Positions 8,163-15,688 of a stretch of DNA of 23,561 bases are shown here, piece after piece; within the stretch, counting starts at the first letter, position 1, and every line of letters begins with the position of its first letter. A model generated the notes under the pieces. That model was not told the origin of the DNA, searched no databases, and saw only the letters and a program-made list of their open reading frames with translations. The stretch spans positions 1 to 23,561 of the forward strand of contig CAKTWY010000015.1 in the NCBI GenBank assembly GCA_934630445.1. The letters run 5' to 3'. Source of the stretch: an uncultured Eubacteriales bacterium (GTDB lineage Bacteria > Bacillota > Clostridia > Oscillospirales > Butyricicoccaceae). Made by a program: the position numbers and the translations under genes.

Positions 8163-8669
8163 TCAGTCGCCCTGCCTTTCCAGCCCGACGAGGGCGAGCG
8201 CAGCCTCTTCTCTCCGGCGCATGAGCGCGCGCTCCTCGTCGCCGCGCTCATGGTCGTAGCCGAGCAGATGCAGCACAGAGTGCACGGTGAGGTATCCGCA
8301 CTCGCGCGCGAAGGGATGCCCGTATTCCTCCGCCTGCGCGCGCGCCCGCTCGACGGACAGCACCATGTCGCCCAGAAGCAGCGGCTCGCCCACCTGAAAG
8401 CTCAGCTCCCCGGCAAGCTCGTCCGGCGGCGCGCCGTTCATATATTCGTACATCGGGAAGGAGAGCACATCCGTCGCCGCGTCCTTTCCGCGCTGCTCAC
8501 GGTTGATCTCGCGTATGCCGGCGTCGTCCGTCAGCATCACATCGACCTCGCAGTCAAAGTCCACCCCTTCGAGCGTGAGCGCGGCGCGCGCGCATTTCCG
8601 GATGAGCGCAGGCGCGTCGTCCGGAACGTTAAGCCCGCGCCTGGCGCGGCGCACGGCGATTTTTTTCAT
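8163..8669 (-). CDS. ybeY: Endoribonuclease YbeY (rRNA maturation factor)
   Basis: YbeY is a zinc-dependent RNase involved in 16S rRNA 3'-end maturation and ribosome quality control. The 168-residue product carries the zinc motif as H130, H134 and H140 in HSVLHLLGYDH, preceded by the conserved TDVLSFP (residues 66-72) and GD-x-V segment (LGDMVLS). The ATG overlaps the phoH stop in an ATGA arrangement (8666-8669), giving translational coupling. phoH-ybeY linkage is widely conserved in bacteria. Confidence 0.96.
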   Translation of the reverse strand: MKKIAVRRARRGLNVPDDAPALIRKCARAALTLEGVDFDCEVDVMLTDDAGIREINREQRGKDAATDVLSFPMYEYMNGAPPDELAGELSFQVGEPLLLGDMVLSVERARAQAEEYGHPFARECGYLTVHSVLHLLGYDHERGDEERALMRRREEAALALVGLERQGD

Positions 8670-9664
8670 CTTCGATTCCCCTTCTTCACCCGGTCAGACT
8701 TTGCCGACAGGCGTTCGTTTTCGTATTTTTCATAAGCCTTTATGATGCGCTGCACGAGCTCATGGCGCACCACGTCGCGCGCCGAGAGGGTACACTGCGC
8801 GACGCCCTCGACGTTCTGCAGCACCTTCATCGCTTCCTTGAGTCCGCAAACGCGCTCGTCCGGCAGGTCGATCTGCGTGATGTCGCCTGTGACGACGGCT
8901 TTGGACCCGAAGCCGATGCGCGTTAAAAACATCTTCATCTGCTCGCGCGTGGTATTCTGCGCCTCGTCCAGGATGATGAACGAATCGTCCAGCGTGCGCC
9001 CGCGCATGTATGCCAGCGGCGCGACCTCGATGTTGCCGCGCTCGAGATACCTCTGGTAGGTCTCCGCACCGAGCATGTCGAACAGCGCGTCGTAAAGCGG
9101 GCGCAGATAGGGGTCGACCTTGTTTTGCAGATCGCCCGGGAGAAAGCCGAGCTTTTCGCCCGCCTCGACCGCGGGGCGCGTGAGGATAATGCGGTTCACC
9201 TTCTTCTCCCGAAAGGCGGAGACAGCCGCGGCCACCGCGAGATACGTCTTGCCGGTGCCGGCCGGGCCGATGCCGAGCGTCACCGTGTGGTTTGAGATCG
9301 CGTCGATATATTTTTTCTGCCCGAGGGTCTTGGCTTTGACTGGCTTGCCCTTGGCGGTGATGCATACAACGTCGTCTGCGATCGCGTCAAGGCGCCCTTC
9401 AAGCCCCTCGCGCACGAGGGAGGCGACATAGCTGACGTTTTGCGGGCCGATCTGTTCTCCGCGCGCGGAAAGCGACAGCAGCGCCTCGGCCGCGCGCACG
9501 GCCAGCATCACGTCTTCCGCTTCGCCCGAAACGGTCAGTTCCGTGCCGCGGTTCACAACCGTGACATGAAATTCGTTTTCAAGCGCGCGGATATTTTCAT
9601 CAAAAGAGCCGAAGAGATTTGCCACCTCTTCGATGCGCTCCACATTCACCGTCTGTTCTGTCAT
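8666..9664 (-). CDS. phoH: PhoH family ATPase
   Basis: This is a 332-residue PhoH-like P-loop ATPase. Walker A is GPAGTGKT at residues 133-140 and Walker B is in FIILDEAQNTT. The conserved TRPAVEAGEKLGFLPGD block and the TGDITQIDLP motif are also present. The N-terminal 100 residues resemble a KH-like RNA-binding segment. PhoH proteins are proposed RNA helicase/ATPases linked to rRNA processing with YbeY; the biochemical role is not settled. GGAG lies 7 nt upstream of the ATG at 9664. The first 70 bp upstream, toward yqfD, hold a GC-rich inverted repeat. Confidence 0.95.
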   Translation of the reverse strand: MTEQTVNVERIEEVANLFGSFDENIRALENEFHVTVVNRGTELTVSGEAEDVMLAVRAAEALLSLSARGEQIGPQNVSYVASLVREGLEGRLDAIADDVVCITAKGKPVKAKTLGQKKYIDAISNHTVTLGIGPAGTGKTYLAVAAAVSAFREKKVNRIILTRPAVEAGEKLGFLPGDLQNKVDPYLRPLYDALFDMLGAETYQRYLERGNIEVAPLAYMRGRTLDDSFIILDEAQNTTREQMKMFLTRIGFGSKAVVTGDITQIDLPDERVCGLKEAMKVLQNVEGVAQCTLSARDVVRHELVQRIIKAYEKYENERLSAKSDRVKKGNRR

Positions 9665-9691
9665 ATATCAGCTCCGTGCGCCGCGGCGGAA

Positions 9692-9727
9692 CATGCCGCA
9701 GCCGCCGCGCTTGCCGGCCGCGGCATG
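9692..9727 (-). other. GC-rich inverted repeat between yqfD and phoH
   Basis: CATGCCGC (9692-9699) pairs with GCGGCATG (9720-9727), and further G/C pairing is possible inside. It sits in the short yqfD-phoH gap ahead of the phoH ribosome binding site. It could act as a processing or attenuating hairpin, separating sporulation-specific yqfCD from housekeeping phoH. There is no U-tract, so it is not a classic terminator. Confidence 0.4.
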
Positions 9728-9734
9728 CCGAAAT

Positions 9735-10973
9735 TCAGGTCTGGGCGTTTGGATCGGCCGGGGCGGAAGGCGCGCTGGGCGCATCGGGAATGAGCGGCAT
9801 CTGCTCGCCGACGCGTTCGATGCATTCCGCCGAGTAGACGCCGTAAAAGGCGCCTTCATCCTCCGTCAAGGTAAATTCTGCCTTGAGCACCTCGCCGCCG
9901 CCCGTCTGATCCGCGAGCCGGCGCGAGAGCCATCCGCGCAGAAGCGCGTCCGCCTCCGCCGCGGTATAAACGCATTTTTCCCCGGAAAACGCGCGATAAA
10001 CCTCCTGTTCGAGCGCCAGCGGAAAAACAGTCGCCTGCCCGGCGCCCAATCGGTTGATCATATTGATTTTATCACAAAAGGGGTATGGATTGCCACTGTT
10101 TACAAATAAATTTATACGCCGGTCGGCAAAAAGCAGCGCTGCGCGCGTGTGTTCGTCTCCGGTGTATTCTTTTTTATAATAGGTTTTCGGCAATACGGCG
10201 CGCAGCTCGTACCATGAGCGCAGCGTGATGTCCGCCAGCGAATGAACATAGCGCGTGGGTACCTCGTTGTATTCCGAGGCGCTGACCAGTTTTCCCGTTA
10301 CAAGCGTGTCGCCTGCGAGGACCGTGTGACCGACGCTGACACACGCCTGCCCGGCTTTGACGTCCATGCGCACGATGACGCCGCTCCGGTCGGCGCGGAT
10401 GTCGCTCGGCTCGTCCTGCGGTACGATCGCAGGCTTTTCGGGCCGCTCGCGCACGATCACCTCGGCGTTTGTGCCAAGGATGTTGACGGCCAGCCACGAC
10501 ACATTCGGCAGGCGAAGCATCACCTCCGTGCGCAGCGTGCCCACGTCCGTGGTGCGGCGGATGCCCGGGCGGAAGCCGAGCTCGTCGAGCGCCGCAAGCA
10601 CCTGCGTCTGTGTGGCGCGGCTGCCGCCATGGACGTTGATCGTCCAGATATAGCCCGAGCACCAGACAAGCGCCGCGGCGATGAGCGCCGCGCCTGCCAC
10701 GAGCGCATAGCGCCGGCGCACCCGCCAGGTAAAGAATGGAACCCCCGTCTTTCTGACAATATGGACCCGGCACATCGCCCGGCGTGATAAACGCCTGAGC
10801 CTGCGAAAGCCCCCGATGGATACGCTTGCACGCAGCACGTCGATATCCAGCCGCTCCAGGCGCCAGAAGTCGATGCGGTTTTTCGCACAGATGTTCAGAA
10901 AGCGCTCGATATACGCCCCACGCACCTCGATGCGCACATAGCCTTTGGAATAGTTCAGAAGGGATAGCAGCAT
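9735..10973 (-). CDS. yqfD: Sporulation protein YqfD
   Basis: This is a 412-residue protein of the YqfD family, a sigma-E-dependent sporulation membrane protein whose molecular role is unclear. Residues 1-75 form a basic cytoplasmic N-terminal domain (with IDFWRLERLDIDVLRASV). A single transmembrane helix follows at about 89-110. The long extracytoplasmic domain begins with a FtsQ/POTRA-like segment (QTQVLAALDELGFRPG, LPNVSWLAVNILGTNAEVIVRER). It continues with a biotinyl/lipoyl-like hinge (GVIVRMDVKAGQACVSVGHTV). The extreme C-terminus is a Pro/Ala-rich tail. The ATG at 10973 lies 15 nt after the yqfC stop, and the yqfC-yqfD pair is conserved across endospore formers. Confidence 0.93.
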   Translation of the reverse strand: MLLSLLNYSKGYVRIEVRGAYIERFLNICAKNRIDFWRLERLDIDVLRASVSIGGFRRLRRLSRRAMCRVHIVRKTGVPFFTWRVRRRYALVAGAALIAAALVWCSGYIWTINVHGGSRATQTQVLAALDELGFRPGIRRTTDVGTLRTEVMLRLPNVSWLAVNILGTNAEVIVRERPEKPAIVPQDEPSDIRADRSGVIVRMDVKAGQACVSVGHTVLAGDTLVTGKLVSASEYNEVPTRYVHSLADITLRSWYELRAVLPKTYYKKEYTGDEHTRAALLFADRRINLFVNSGNPYPFCDKINMINRLGAGQATVFPLALEQEVYRAFSGEKCVYTAAEADALLRGWLSRRLADQTGGGEVLKAEFTLTEDEGAFYGVYSAECIERVGEQMPLIPDAPSAPSAPADPNAQT

Positions 10974-10988
10974 AAGCTCACCGCCTGT

Positions 10989-11270
10989 TTACGAAAATTC
11001 GATCCCGGTAAAGATGCCGCGGATGTCAAGCTCCGTTTCATTCATGGCGCGCAGCGTCAGCTGCGCGCCGACGACCTTTAGGGTAAGCGCCCCGCACGAA
11101 ACGCGGATGCATTCGGTGCCGTATTCCAGGATACCGGTGTGGTTTTCCACGATCATCTCCCGGTTGGAGGTCAGCTCCATGCGCGGCTCGCCGAGCACTG
11201 CGCCCAGCGGCAGGTCCATGGCCATCGCGCCGCGCCGGATGGCATCGCGCGCGCGGTGTTTGTTTTTCAT
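10989..11270 (-). CDS. yqfC: Sporulation protein YqfC
   Basis: YqfC is a small sporulation protein of the sigma-E regulon with unknown biochemical role. The 93-residue product contains the typical YabP/YqfC-fold features: PRMELTSNREMIVENHTGILEY followed by beta-rich GALTLKVVGAQLTLRAM and the C-terminal LDIRGIFTGIEF. I chose the ATG at 11270 because GAGGGGAG is 8 nt upstream and the length matches the family. A much longer upstream extension (to 11945) runs antisense to ylbJ and has no homology-like content. The gene is the first of the minus-strand era-cluster run and is preceded by a sigma-E-like promoter. Confidence 0.93.
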   Translation of the reverse strand: MKNKHRARDAIRRGAMAMDLPLGAVLGEPRMELTSNREMIVENHTGILEYGTECIRVSCGALTLKVVGAQLTLRAMNETELDIRGIFTGIEFS

Positions 11271-11292
11271 TGGCTTCACTCCCCTCGTATTG

Positions 11293-11320
11293 ATTTTATG
11301 CGTGCGAAAGCGAATCATGA
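11293..11320 (-). promoter_or_regulatory. Candidate sigma-E-type promoter for yqfC-yqfD
   Basis: On the minus strand, TCATGAT (11320-11314) is followed after 13 nt by CATAAAAT (11300-11293). The -10 matches the sigma-E consensus CATAYAHT at 7 of 8 positions, and the -35 matches partly (5 of 7). It would give a leader of only about 15 nt, ending in the Shine-Dalgarno sequence of yqfC. This fits the known mother-cell expression of yqfCD, but it is a consensus match only. Confidence 0.45.
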
Positions 11321-11409
11321 CGTTTTTGCGCGGAGAAGACCGTCTTTGACGGAGGGGAGCGATCCGCCGCCGGCGCGCGGGGGCGTTGAGGCTGCGGCTC
11401 AGGTCTTTT

Positions 11410-11439
11410 TCATAAGCAGCCCGGCCTGCGTCATAAAGA
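11410..11439 (+). promoter_or_regulatory. Candidate sigma-E-type promoter for ylbJ
   Basis: TCATAAG (11410-11416) and CATAAAGA (11432-11439) are spaced by 15 nt on the plus strand. The match to the mother-cell sigma-E consensus is moderate. The leader to the ylbJ start would be about 60 nt. Position upstream of a sporulation gene and opposite a similar element for yqfC supports it. Confidence 0.3.
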
Positions 11440-11504
11440 TGATTTGTACGGGCGCGCGCAGAAAACGGCGCGCGGGAAACCCGGCCTTGAAAGGATGGAT
11501 GCGC

Positions 11505-12683
11505 ATGCGGCGCAAATTGCGCGCTGGGAACTGGTACAGGAAGCTCGCCTGCCTGGCGGTGGCCCTGTCGATGGCGGGGCTTGCATTTTATACGCAGGAG
11601 ACGATCGCGGCGGCGCGCGAGAGCGTGGCGCTGTGTTTTGACGTGATCATACCGTCGCTTTTCCCGTTTTTTGTATTGTCGACGCTCGCAGTCGAGTTCG
11701 GTCTGGCGGGCTATGCGGGCATCGCGCTGGAGCGGGTGATGCGCGGGCTGTTCGGCGTCAGCGGCGCGTGTGCGCCCGCCTTTGCGCTCGGACTGATCGG
11801 CGGCTATCCCGTCGGCGCAAAAACGGCGATCGCCGTTTATCAAAAGGGGCTGTGCACCAAGACGGAAGCCGAACGCCTGCTCGCCTTCTGCAACAATTCC
11901 GGGCCCGCGTTTATCCTGGGCGCGGTGGGCGCGGGGATCTTTCAAAGCGGCATGGCGGGGATGCTGTTATACCTGACGCACATCGCCGCCTCGGTCACGG
12001 TTGGCGTCATTTTCCGCTTTTATAAAAGGAAGGAGCTGGTGAGCGCAAAGCGCCTGAAGGTGAGCTTCACCTTCTCCTCCCTGACAGGGGCGTTTGTCAA
12101 TGCCATCCGCGACGGCTTCTTTGCGGTGCTAGGCGTGTGCGGGTTCGTCGTCTTTTTTGCCGTCGCGATCAGGATGCTCTATCTTTTCGGCGTGATCCCG
12201 CTCCTGGCGCGGGCGCTGCATGCGCTGCTGCTGCCATGCGGCGTTACGGCGGCGGACGCCGAGCGCCTGCTCAGCGGGCTGATCGAGGTCACGAGCGGCC
12301 TGTGGAGCCTGAAAGCGGCTTCCGGCACAATGGCGGCAAGGCTCGCGATGGCGGCGTTCATGCTCGGCTGGGCGGGCGTGTCCATCCACTGCCAGGTGCT
12401 CTCGTTCCTTGTGGACAGCGGCCTTTCTACAAAAACATACTTCCTGGGCAAGCTGCTGCATGCGTTCTTCTCGGCCGTGTATGCATACCTGGTCGGCCGC
12501 CTGCTGCCGTTTTCGGAAGGGGCTGCGCTGAGCCTGGCCGAAGGCATCACGGCCGTGACGTCGCTCGACTTTTCCTCCTCACTCTATCTGGCGCTGTGCA
12601 CGTCGGTTTTCCTCTGGGCGCTCTTCCTGCTGCCGTCGCTTGTGCTGAGCGTCAAAAAACACTGGAAACGGAAACTGAAATAG
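11505..12683 (+). CDS. ylbJ: Sporulation integral membrane protein YlbJ-like
   Basis: This is a 392-residue polytopic membrane protein with roughly eight hydrophobic segments and nucleoside-recognition (Gate) domain character. YlbJ family features include SLFPFFVLS near residue 50, FALGLIGGYPVGAKT near 90 and AFCNNSGPAFILGAVG near 125. YlbJ is needed for normal spore formation in B. subtilis; its transported substrate is unknown. The ATG at 11505 is preferred because AAGGA (11491-11495) is 9 nt upstream. An in-frame ATG at 11499 is only 3 nt from it. The longer upstream open frame overlaps yqfC and lacks coding features. It diverges from yqfC, so two sporulation units share this intergenic region. 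Confidence 0.87.
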   Translation: MRRKLRAGNWYRKLACLAVALSMAGLAFYTQETIAAARESVALCFDVIIPSLFPFFVLSTLAVEFGLAGYAGIALERVMRGLFGVSGACAPAFALGLIGGYPVGAKTAIAVYQKGLCTKTEAERLLAFCNNSGPAFILGAVGAGIFQSGMAGMLLYLTHIAASVTVGVIFRFYKRKELVSAKRLKVSFTFSSLTGAFVNAIRDGFFAVLGVCGFVVFFAVAIRMLYLFGVIPLLARALHALLLPCGVTAADAERLLSGLIEVTSGLWSLKAASGTMAARLAMAAFMLGWAGVSIHCQVLSFLVDSGLSTKTYFLGKLLHAFFSAVYAYLVGRLLPFSEGAALSLAEGITAVTSLDFSSSLYLALCTSVFLWALFLLPSLVLSVKKHWKRKLK

Positions 12684-12691
12684 CGTATAAT
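12663..12691 (+). promoter_or_regulatory. Sigma-A-type promoter for the zinc-ribbon gene pair
   Basis: TGGAAA (12663-12668), a 17-nt spacer and a perfect TATAAT (12686-12691) overlap the last codons of ylbJ. It would start transcription about 45 nt before the first zinc-ribbon gene, making this pair vegetatively expressed rather than dependent on ylbJ. Confidence 0.55.
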
Positions 12692-12741
12692 GGGTCTGCC
12701 GGCCGTATGCAATGAAGAAGGTCGGCCAAGGAGGATACGCT

Positions 12742-12948
12742 ATGATTTTCCGCCGTGATATCGAGCCGCGCTGTGCCTACTGCGCGCGCGCGAAGGAGCT
12801 CGACGAGGATACCTGCCTGTGCGCCAAGCGCGGCGTCGTCAGCGCGGGATATAAATGCAGAAGCTTCAAATACGATCCGCTCAGGCGCGTGCCGCCAAAG
12901 CCGCCGAAGATCCGCCGCGGCTACAGCGAGGAGGATTTCAAGCTGTGA
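12742..12948 (+). CDS. Small zinc-ribbon-like protein, function unknown
   Basis: This 68-residue protein has five Cys in a zinc-finger-like layout: C11-x2-C14, then C25-x-C27 and C39 (in CAYCARAKEL, DTCLCAKRG and YKCRSFKYD). A basic, proline-rich tail follows (RRVPPKPPKIRR). The ATG at 12742 has a near-perfect AAGGAGG 7 nt upstream. The in-frame ATG at 12712 includes this Shine-Dalgarno sequence and is rejected. I do not recognise a named family; similar small Cys-rich proteins are common in Clostridia as hypothetical proteins. It overlaps the next gene by 4 nt (GTGA), so the two are likely translationally coupled. Nucleic-acid or metal binding is inference only. Confidence 0.7.
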   Translation: MIFRRDIEPRCAYCARAKELDEDTCLCAKRGVVSAGYKCRSFKYDPLRRVPPKPPKIRRGYSEEDFKL

Positions 12949-13241
12949 GCATGAACTGCGGGCGTGAGAGCTGCCTGCGCTGCGGGGGCAGGATGCAGCT
13001 GGTCAAACGGGAGAAGATACAGCTCGGGCAGGCCGGGTGGTTCCTCGGCGCGCTGCCGAATCTTGCAGCAGGGGCTATGGAAGTGGACATCTGGTTCTGC
13101 ACCGGATGCGGGAAGATCGAGCTTTACGCGGCTGAAGAGAAAGAGGCGGGCCTCATACAGGTATCCTGCCCGAAATGCGGCATGCGCCATGATTTTGACG
13201 ATCCGAAATGCCCGCACTGCGGACACCGGTATATAAAATAG
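12945..13241 (+). CDS. Double zinc-ribbon protein, function unknown
   Basis: This is a 98-residue protein with four CxxC-type knuckles. The pairs are CLRCGG near residue 10 with CTGCG near 53, and CPKCG near 77 with CPHCG near 90. A hydrophobic stretch with GALPNLAAGAMEVDIW lies between the first two, and the FCTGCGKIELY segment is typical of rubredoxin-like/zinc-ribbon nucleic-acid-binding proteins. GTG at 12945 overlaps the previous stop and is 10 nt from GAGGAGG; ATG at 12951 is an alternative start 16 nt from it. Two stacked zinc ribbons next to another Cys-rich protein suggest a functional pair. No specific function can be assigned. The last ribbon resembles a C-terminal zinc-ribbon_2 domain. 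Confidence 0.7.
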   Translation: MSMNCGRESCLRCGGRMQLVKREKIQLGQAGWFLGALPNLAAGAMEVDIWFCTGCGKIELYAAEEKEAGLIQVSCPKCGMRHDFDDPKCPHCGHRYIK

Positions 13242-13319
13242 CACATGCGCTGTGCCCGCAGGGGCGTGAACGCGCAATTCAGGCAAGGATGAAGCGTATA
13301 TGATGGGGAAGTTAAAGGT

Positions 13320-14084
13320 ATGAGCGATCTGCAGTCACTGCTGTTTTTGTGTCCGCTGATTTTTCTGGCGGGGTTTGTCGATTCCGTCGCGGGCGGCGGC
13401 GGGGTCATTTCACTGCCGGCTTTTATGTTCACCGGCATGCCGGCGCACAGCGCCTATGCGTGCAATAAATTTTCCGCCTCGTGCGGCACGACGTTTGCCG
13501 CGGGCCGTTATCTGGCCAACCGCGTGCTCGATTTGCGCGTGGCGCTTATTTCGGCGGCGGGGTCGTTCCTCGGCGCGACGATCGCCTCGCGCCTGGTGCT
13601 GATGCTGCGCGAGAGTACGCTTAAAATGATGCTGCTTGTGATTCTGCCGGTTGCAGCGGCGCTCATCCTCTTTAAGCGCAGCTACGGCGAGGAGGACCGC
13701 TCCGCCGAGCTGTCTGCAAAAAAACGCTGGCTGCTTGCGGCGGCGATCGGACTTGGCATCGGCATGTACGACGGCCTCTTCGGCCCAGGTACCGGTACGT
13801 TTGCGATCATGGCGTACACGATGCTGATGAAATACGACCTGCGCACCGCGTCGGGGAACGCCAAGCTTTTAAATCTCGCGTCCAATTACGCCTCCGTCGT
13901 GACATTTGCGCTCGCGGGCACGATCCTCTATCAGATCGCCATCCCCACGGCGCTGTGCAACATCGCCGGCGGCTATCTTGGCTCTGGCTTTGCGATCAAA
14001 AAAGGGGCAAAGTTCATCCGGCCGGTCATGATGGTCGTCGTCGTACTGCTGCTGGGCAAAATGGCGCTCGATTTTGTGTTATGA
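13320..14084 (+). CDS. Sulfite exporter TauE/SafE family (TSUP) permease
   Basis: This 254-residue membrane protein has about eight hydrophobic segments and the two internal TSUP repeat signatures. These are FVDSVAGGGGVISLPA near residue 19 and GMYDGLFGPGTGTF near 148. TSUP proteins move organosulfur compounds, sulfite or other small anions across the membrane, and substrate cannot be read from sequence. The next gene, an O-acetylhomoserine sulfhydrylase-like enzyme, makes a sulfur role plausible, although a separate promoter stands between them. GGGGAAG lies upstream of the ATG at 13320. About 80 bp separate it from the zinc-ribbon pair, with no terminator seen. Confidence 0.85.
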   Translation: MSDLQSLLFLCPLIFLAGFVDSVAGGGGVISLPAFMFTGMPAHSAYACNKFSASCGTTFAAGRYLANRVLDLRVALISAAGSFLGATIASRLVLMLRESTLKMMLLVILPVAAALILFKRSYGEEDRSAELSAKKRWLLAAAIGLGIGMYDGLFGPGTGTFAIMAYTMLMKYDLRTASGNAKLLNLASNYASVVTFALAGTILYQIAIPTALCNIAGGYLGSGFAIKKGAKFIRPVMMVVVVLLLGKMALDFVL

Positions 14085-14131
14085 GGCGTAAAAAACGCGT
14101 CCGAACGCCGGAAAACAGGGCGCGCGGGTGC

Positions 14132-14160
14132 TTGCTTTTTATACATACAGGATTTAGAAT
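14132..14160 (+). promoter_or_regulatory. Candidate sigma-A promoter for the sulfhydrylase gene
   Basis: TTGCTT (14132-14137), a 17-nt spacer and TAGAAT (14155-14160, 5/6 to TATAAT) lie in an AT-richer stretch just before the gene. The -35 is weak. No S-box or other riboswitch was recognisable in the short leader. Confidence 0.4.
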
Positions 14161-14203
14161 AAGGAAAAGACGTCCAAGTTTGAGTTGATGTGAGGTTTTT
14201 GAG

Positions 14204-15478
14204 ATGGAATTCAATACGATCGCCCTGCATGAGGGGTATAAGCCAGACAGCGACACCAAATCCCGCGCCGTGCCGATCTACATGACGACGGCGTATTCAT
14301 TCGATTCGACGGAGTATGCGCGCGCGCTCTTCGCGCTCGAGCAGCCGGGCAACATCTATTCGCGCCTGTCCAACCCGACGTGCGATATTCTGGAAAAGCG
14401 CGTCGCCGCGCTCGAGGGCGGCGTCGGAGCACTGGCGACGTCAAGCGGGCACGCGGCGGAGTTTATGACGATGCTCGCGCTCGCCTCGGCAGGCGACGAG
14501 ATCGTCTCTTCATCGACGCTTTACGGCGGAACGCACAATATGTTTGTCAACACGCTCGGCAAGCTCGGCATCACCGTGCATTTTGTCGACGTGTCTGATC
14601 CGGAGAATTTTGCGCGCGCCGTCACGGACAAAACACGCGCCTTTTTCCTTGAAACCGTCGGCAACCCGAACGCCAATATCGCCGATATCCGCGCTGTGGC
14701 CGATATCGCGCATGCAAACGGTATCCCGCTCATCGTCGACAGCACGATGACCACGCCGTATCTCATCCGCCCGTTTGAGCACGGGGCGGATATCGTCATC
14801 CATTCCACGACAAAGTTCCTCTGCGGCAACGGCGAGGCCATGGGCGGGCTTGTCGTCGACAGCGGAAAGTTCCCCTTCAAGGGCAATCCGCGCTTCCCGG
14901 AGTACAACAATCCGGATCCGAGCTATCACGGCGTGATCTTTGCGGACGTGCCGGGGGGCGCCGCCTTCATCACCAAGCTGCGCGCGCATATCCTGCGCGA
15001 CGTTGGGGCATGCCAGTCGCCCTTCAACGCCTGGCTGACCTTAAACGGCGTCGAAACGCTCGCCCTGCGCATGCAGCGCCACTGCGAGAACGCACAGGCC
15101 GTCGCCGAATTTTTGGAGCGTCACCCGGCAGTGGAGCGCGTCAACTATCCGGGCCTGGCTTCGAGCCCGTATCACGCGCTGTGTGAGAAGTATTATCCGC
15201 ACGGTGCGGGCGCGGTCTTTACCTTTGAGATCAAGGGCGGGCGCGCGGCGGGGGCGAAGTTTATCGACAGCCTCGATCTTGTCTCGCGCGTGGCCAATCT
15301 CGGCGATTCGCGCACGCTCGTCTCGCATCCGGCCACCACAACGCACTCTCAGCTTTCGGCCGAGGAGCTGCGTGAGGGCGGCATCGGCGAGGGAACAGTC
15401 CGCCTGTCCGTGGGGATCGAAGAGGTGGGCGATATCATCGCCGACCTTTCCCAGGCCCTGGACGCGTCGCAGAAGTAA
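14204..15478 (+). CDS. O-acetylhomoserine sulfhydrylase-like PLP enzyme (Cys/Met metabolism family)
   Basis: This 424-residue enzyme belongs to the fold-type I Cys/Met metabolism PLP family. Landmarks are YSRLSNPT at residues 52-59 (phosphate-binding Tyr/Arg from the neighbouring subunit), SSGHAA near 80-85, the DS pair at 179-180, and the Schiff-base lysine Lys204 in HSTTKFLCG. The length, the long insert after the lysine (FPFKGNPRFPEYN) and the C-terminal SHPATTTHSQL favour O-acetylhomoserine sulfhydrylase (MetY, homocysteine from O-acetylhomoserine plus sulfide). Methionine gamma-lyase or cystathionine gamma-synthase are usually about 390-400 residues. TGAGG precedes the ATG at 14204. It follows a TSUP permease and ends at a strong terminator. 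Enzyme specificity needs biochemistry, so no gene symbol is given. Confidence 0.87.
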   Translation: MEFNTIALHEGYKPDSDTKSRAVPIYMTTAYSFDSTEYARALFALEQPGNIYSRLSNPTCDILEKRVAALEGGVGALATSSGHAAEFMTMLALASAGDEIVSSSTLYGGTHNMFVNTLGKLGITVHFVDVSDPENFARAVTDKTRAFFLETVGNPNANIADIRAVADIAHANGIPLIVDSTMTTPYLIRPFEHGADIVIHSTTKFLCGNGEAMGGLVVDSGKFPFKGNPRFPEYNNPDPSYHGVIFADVPGGAAFITKLRAHILRDVGACQSPFNAWLTLNGVETLALRMQRHCENAQAVAEFLERHPAVERVNYPGLASSPYHALCEKYYPHGAGAVFTFEIKGGRAAGAKFIDSLDLVSRVANLGDSRTLVSHPATTTHSQLSAEELREGGIGEGTVRLSVGIEEVGDIIADLSQALDASQK

Positions 15479-15505
15479 GTACGCAGAAGATAAAATAGCC
15501 GTCAT

Positions 15506-15538
15506 GCGCCGCCGGATCGTATCCGGCGGCGCTTTTTT
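15506..15538 (+). terminator. Rho-independent terminator after the sulfhydrylase gene
   Basis: GCGCCGCCGGAT (15506-15517) pairs perfectly with 15521-15532 around a CGT loop, followed by six T (15533-15538). It starts 27 nt after the stop codon. Confidence 0.93.
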
Positions 15539-15590
15539 CATATCTGTGTTGCCGCTGCTTGACCGGGTTTGATGAATGGTGTCGCACGGT

Positions 15591-15620
15591 TTGGCAAAAT
15601 ATACGATAGATCGTATAACA
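15591..15620 (+). promoter_or_regulatory. Candidate upstream promoter with inverted repeat in its spacer
   Basis: TTGGCA (15591-15596), an 18-nt spacer and TATAAC (15615-15620) give 5/6 matches in both boxes. An inverted repeat, TATACGA (15600-15606) with TCGTATA (15611-15617), lies across the spacer and into the -10, the usual place for a repressor operator. It would give a leader of about 160 nt before the EF-G2 gene. Confidence 0.4.
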
Positions 15621-15688
15621 TATAATATATATTGCACAATACTCCGCTGCATTTGTGTGAACTTTTATTAAAATCAAACAAATAGCAG

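Noticed and set aside
11271..11945. YqfC as the end of a 318-residue protein
   Set aside because: The upstream part is antisense to ylbJ and very Arg-rich, a typical high-GC shadow; the family length and ribosome binding site support ATG 11270.
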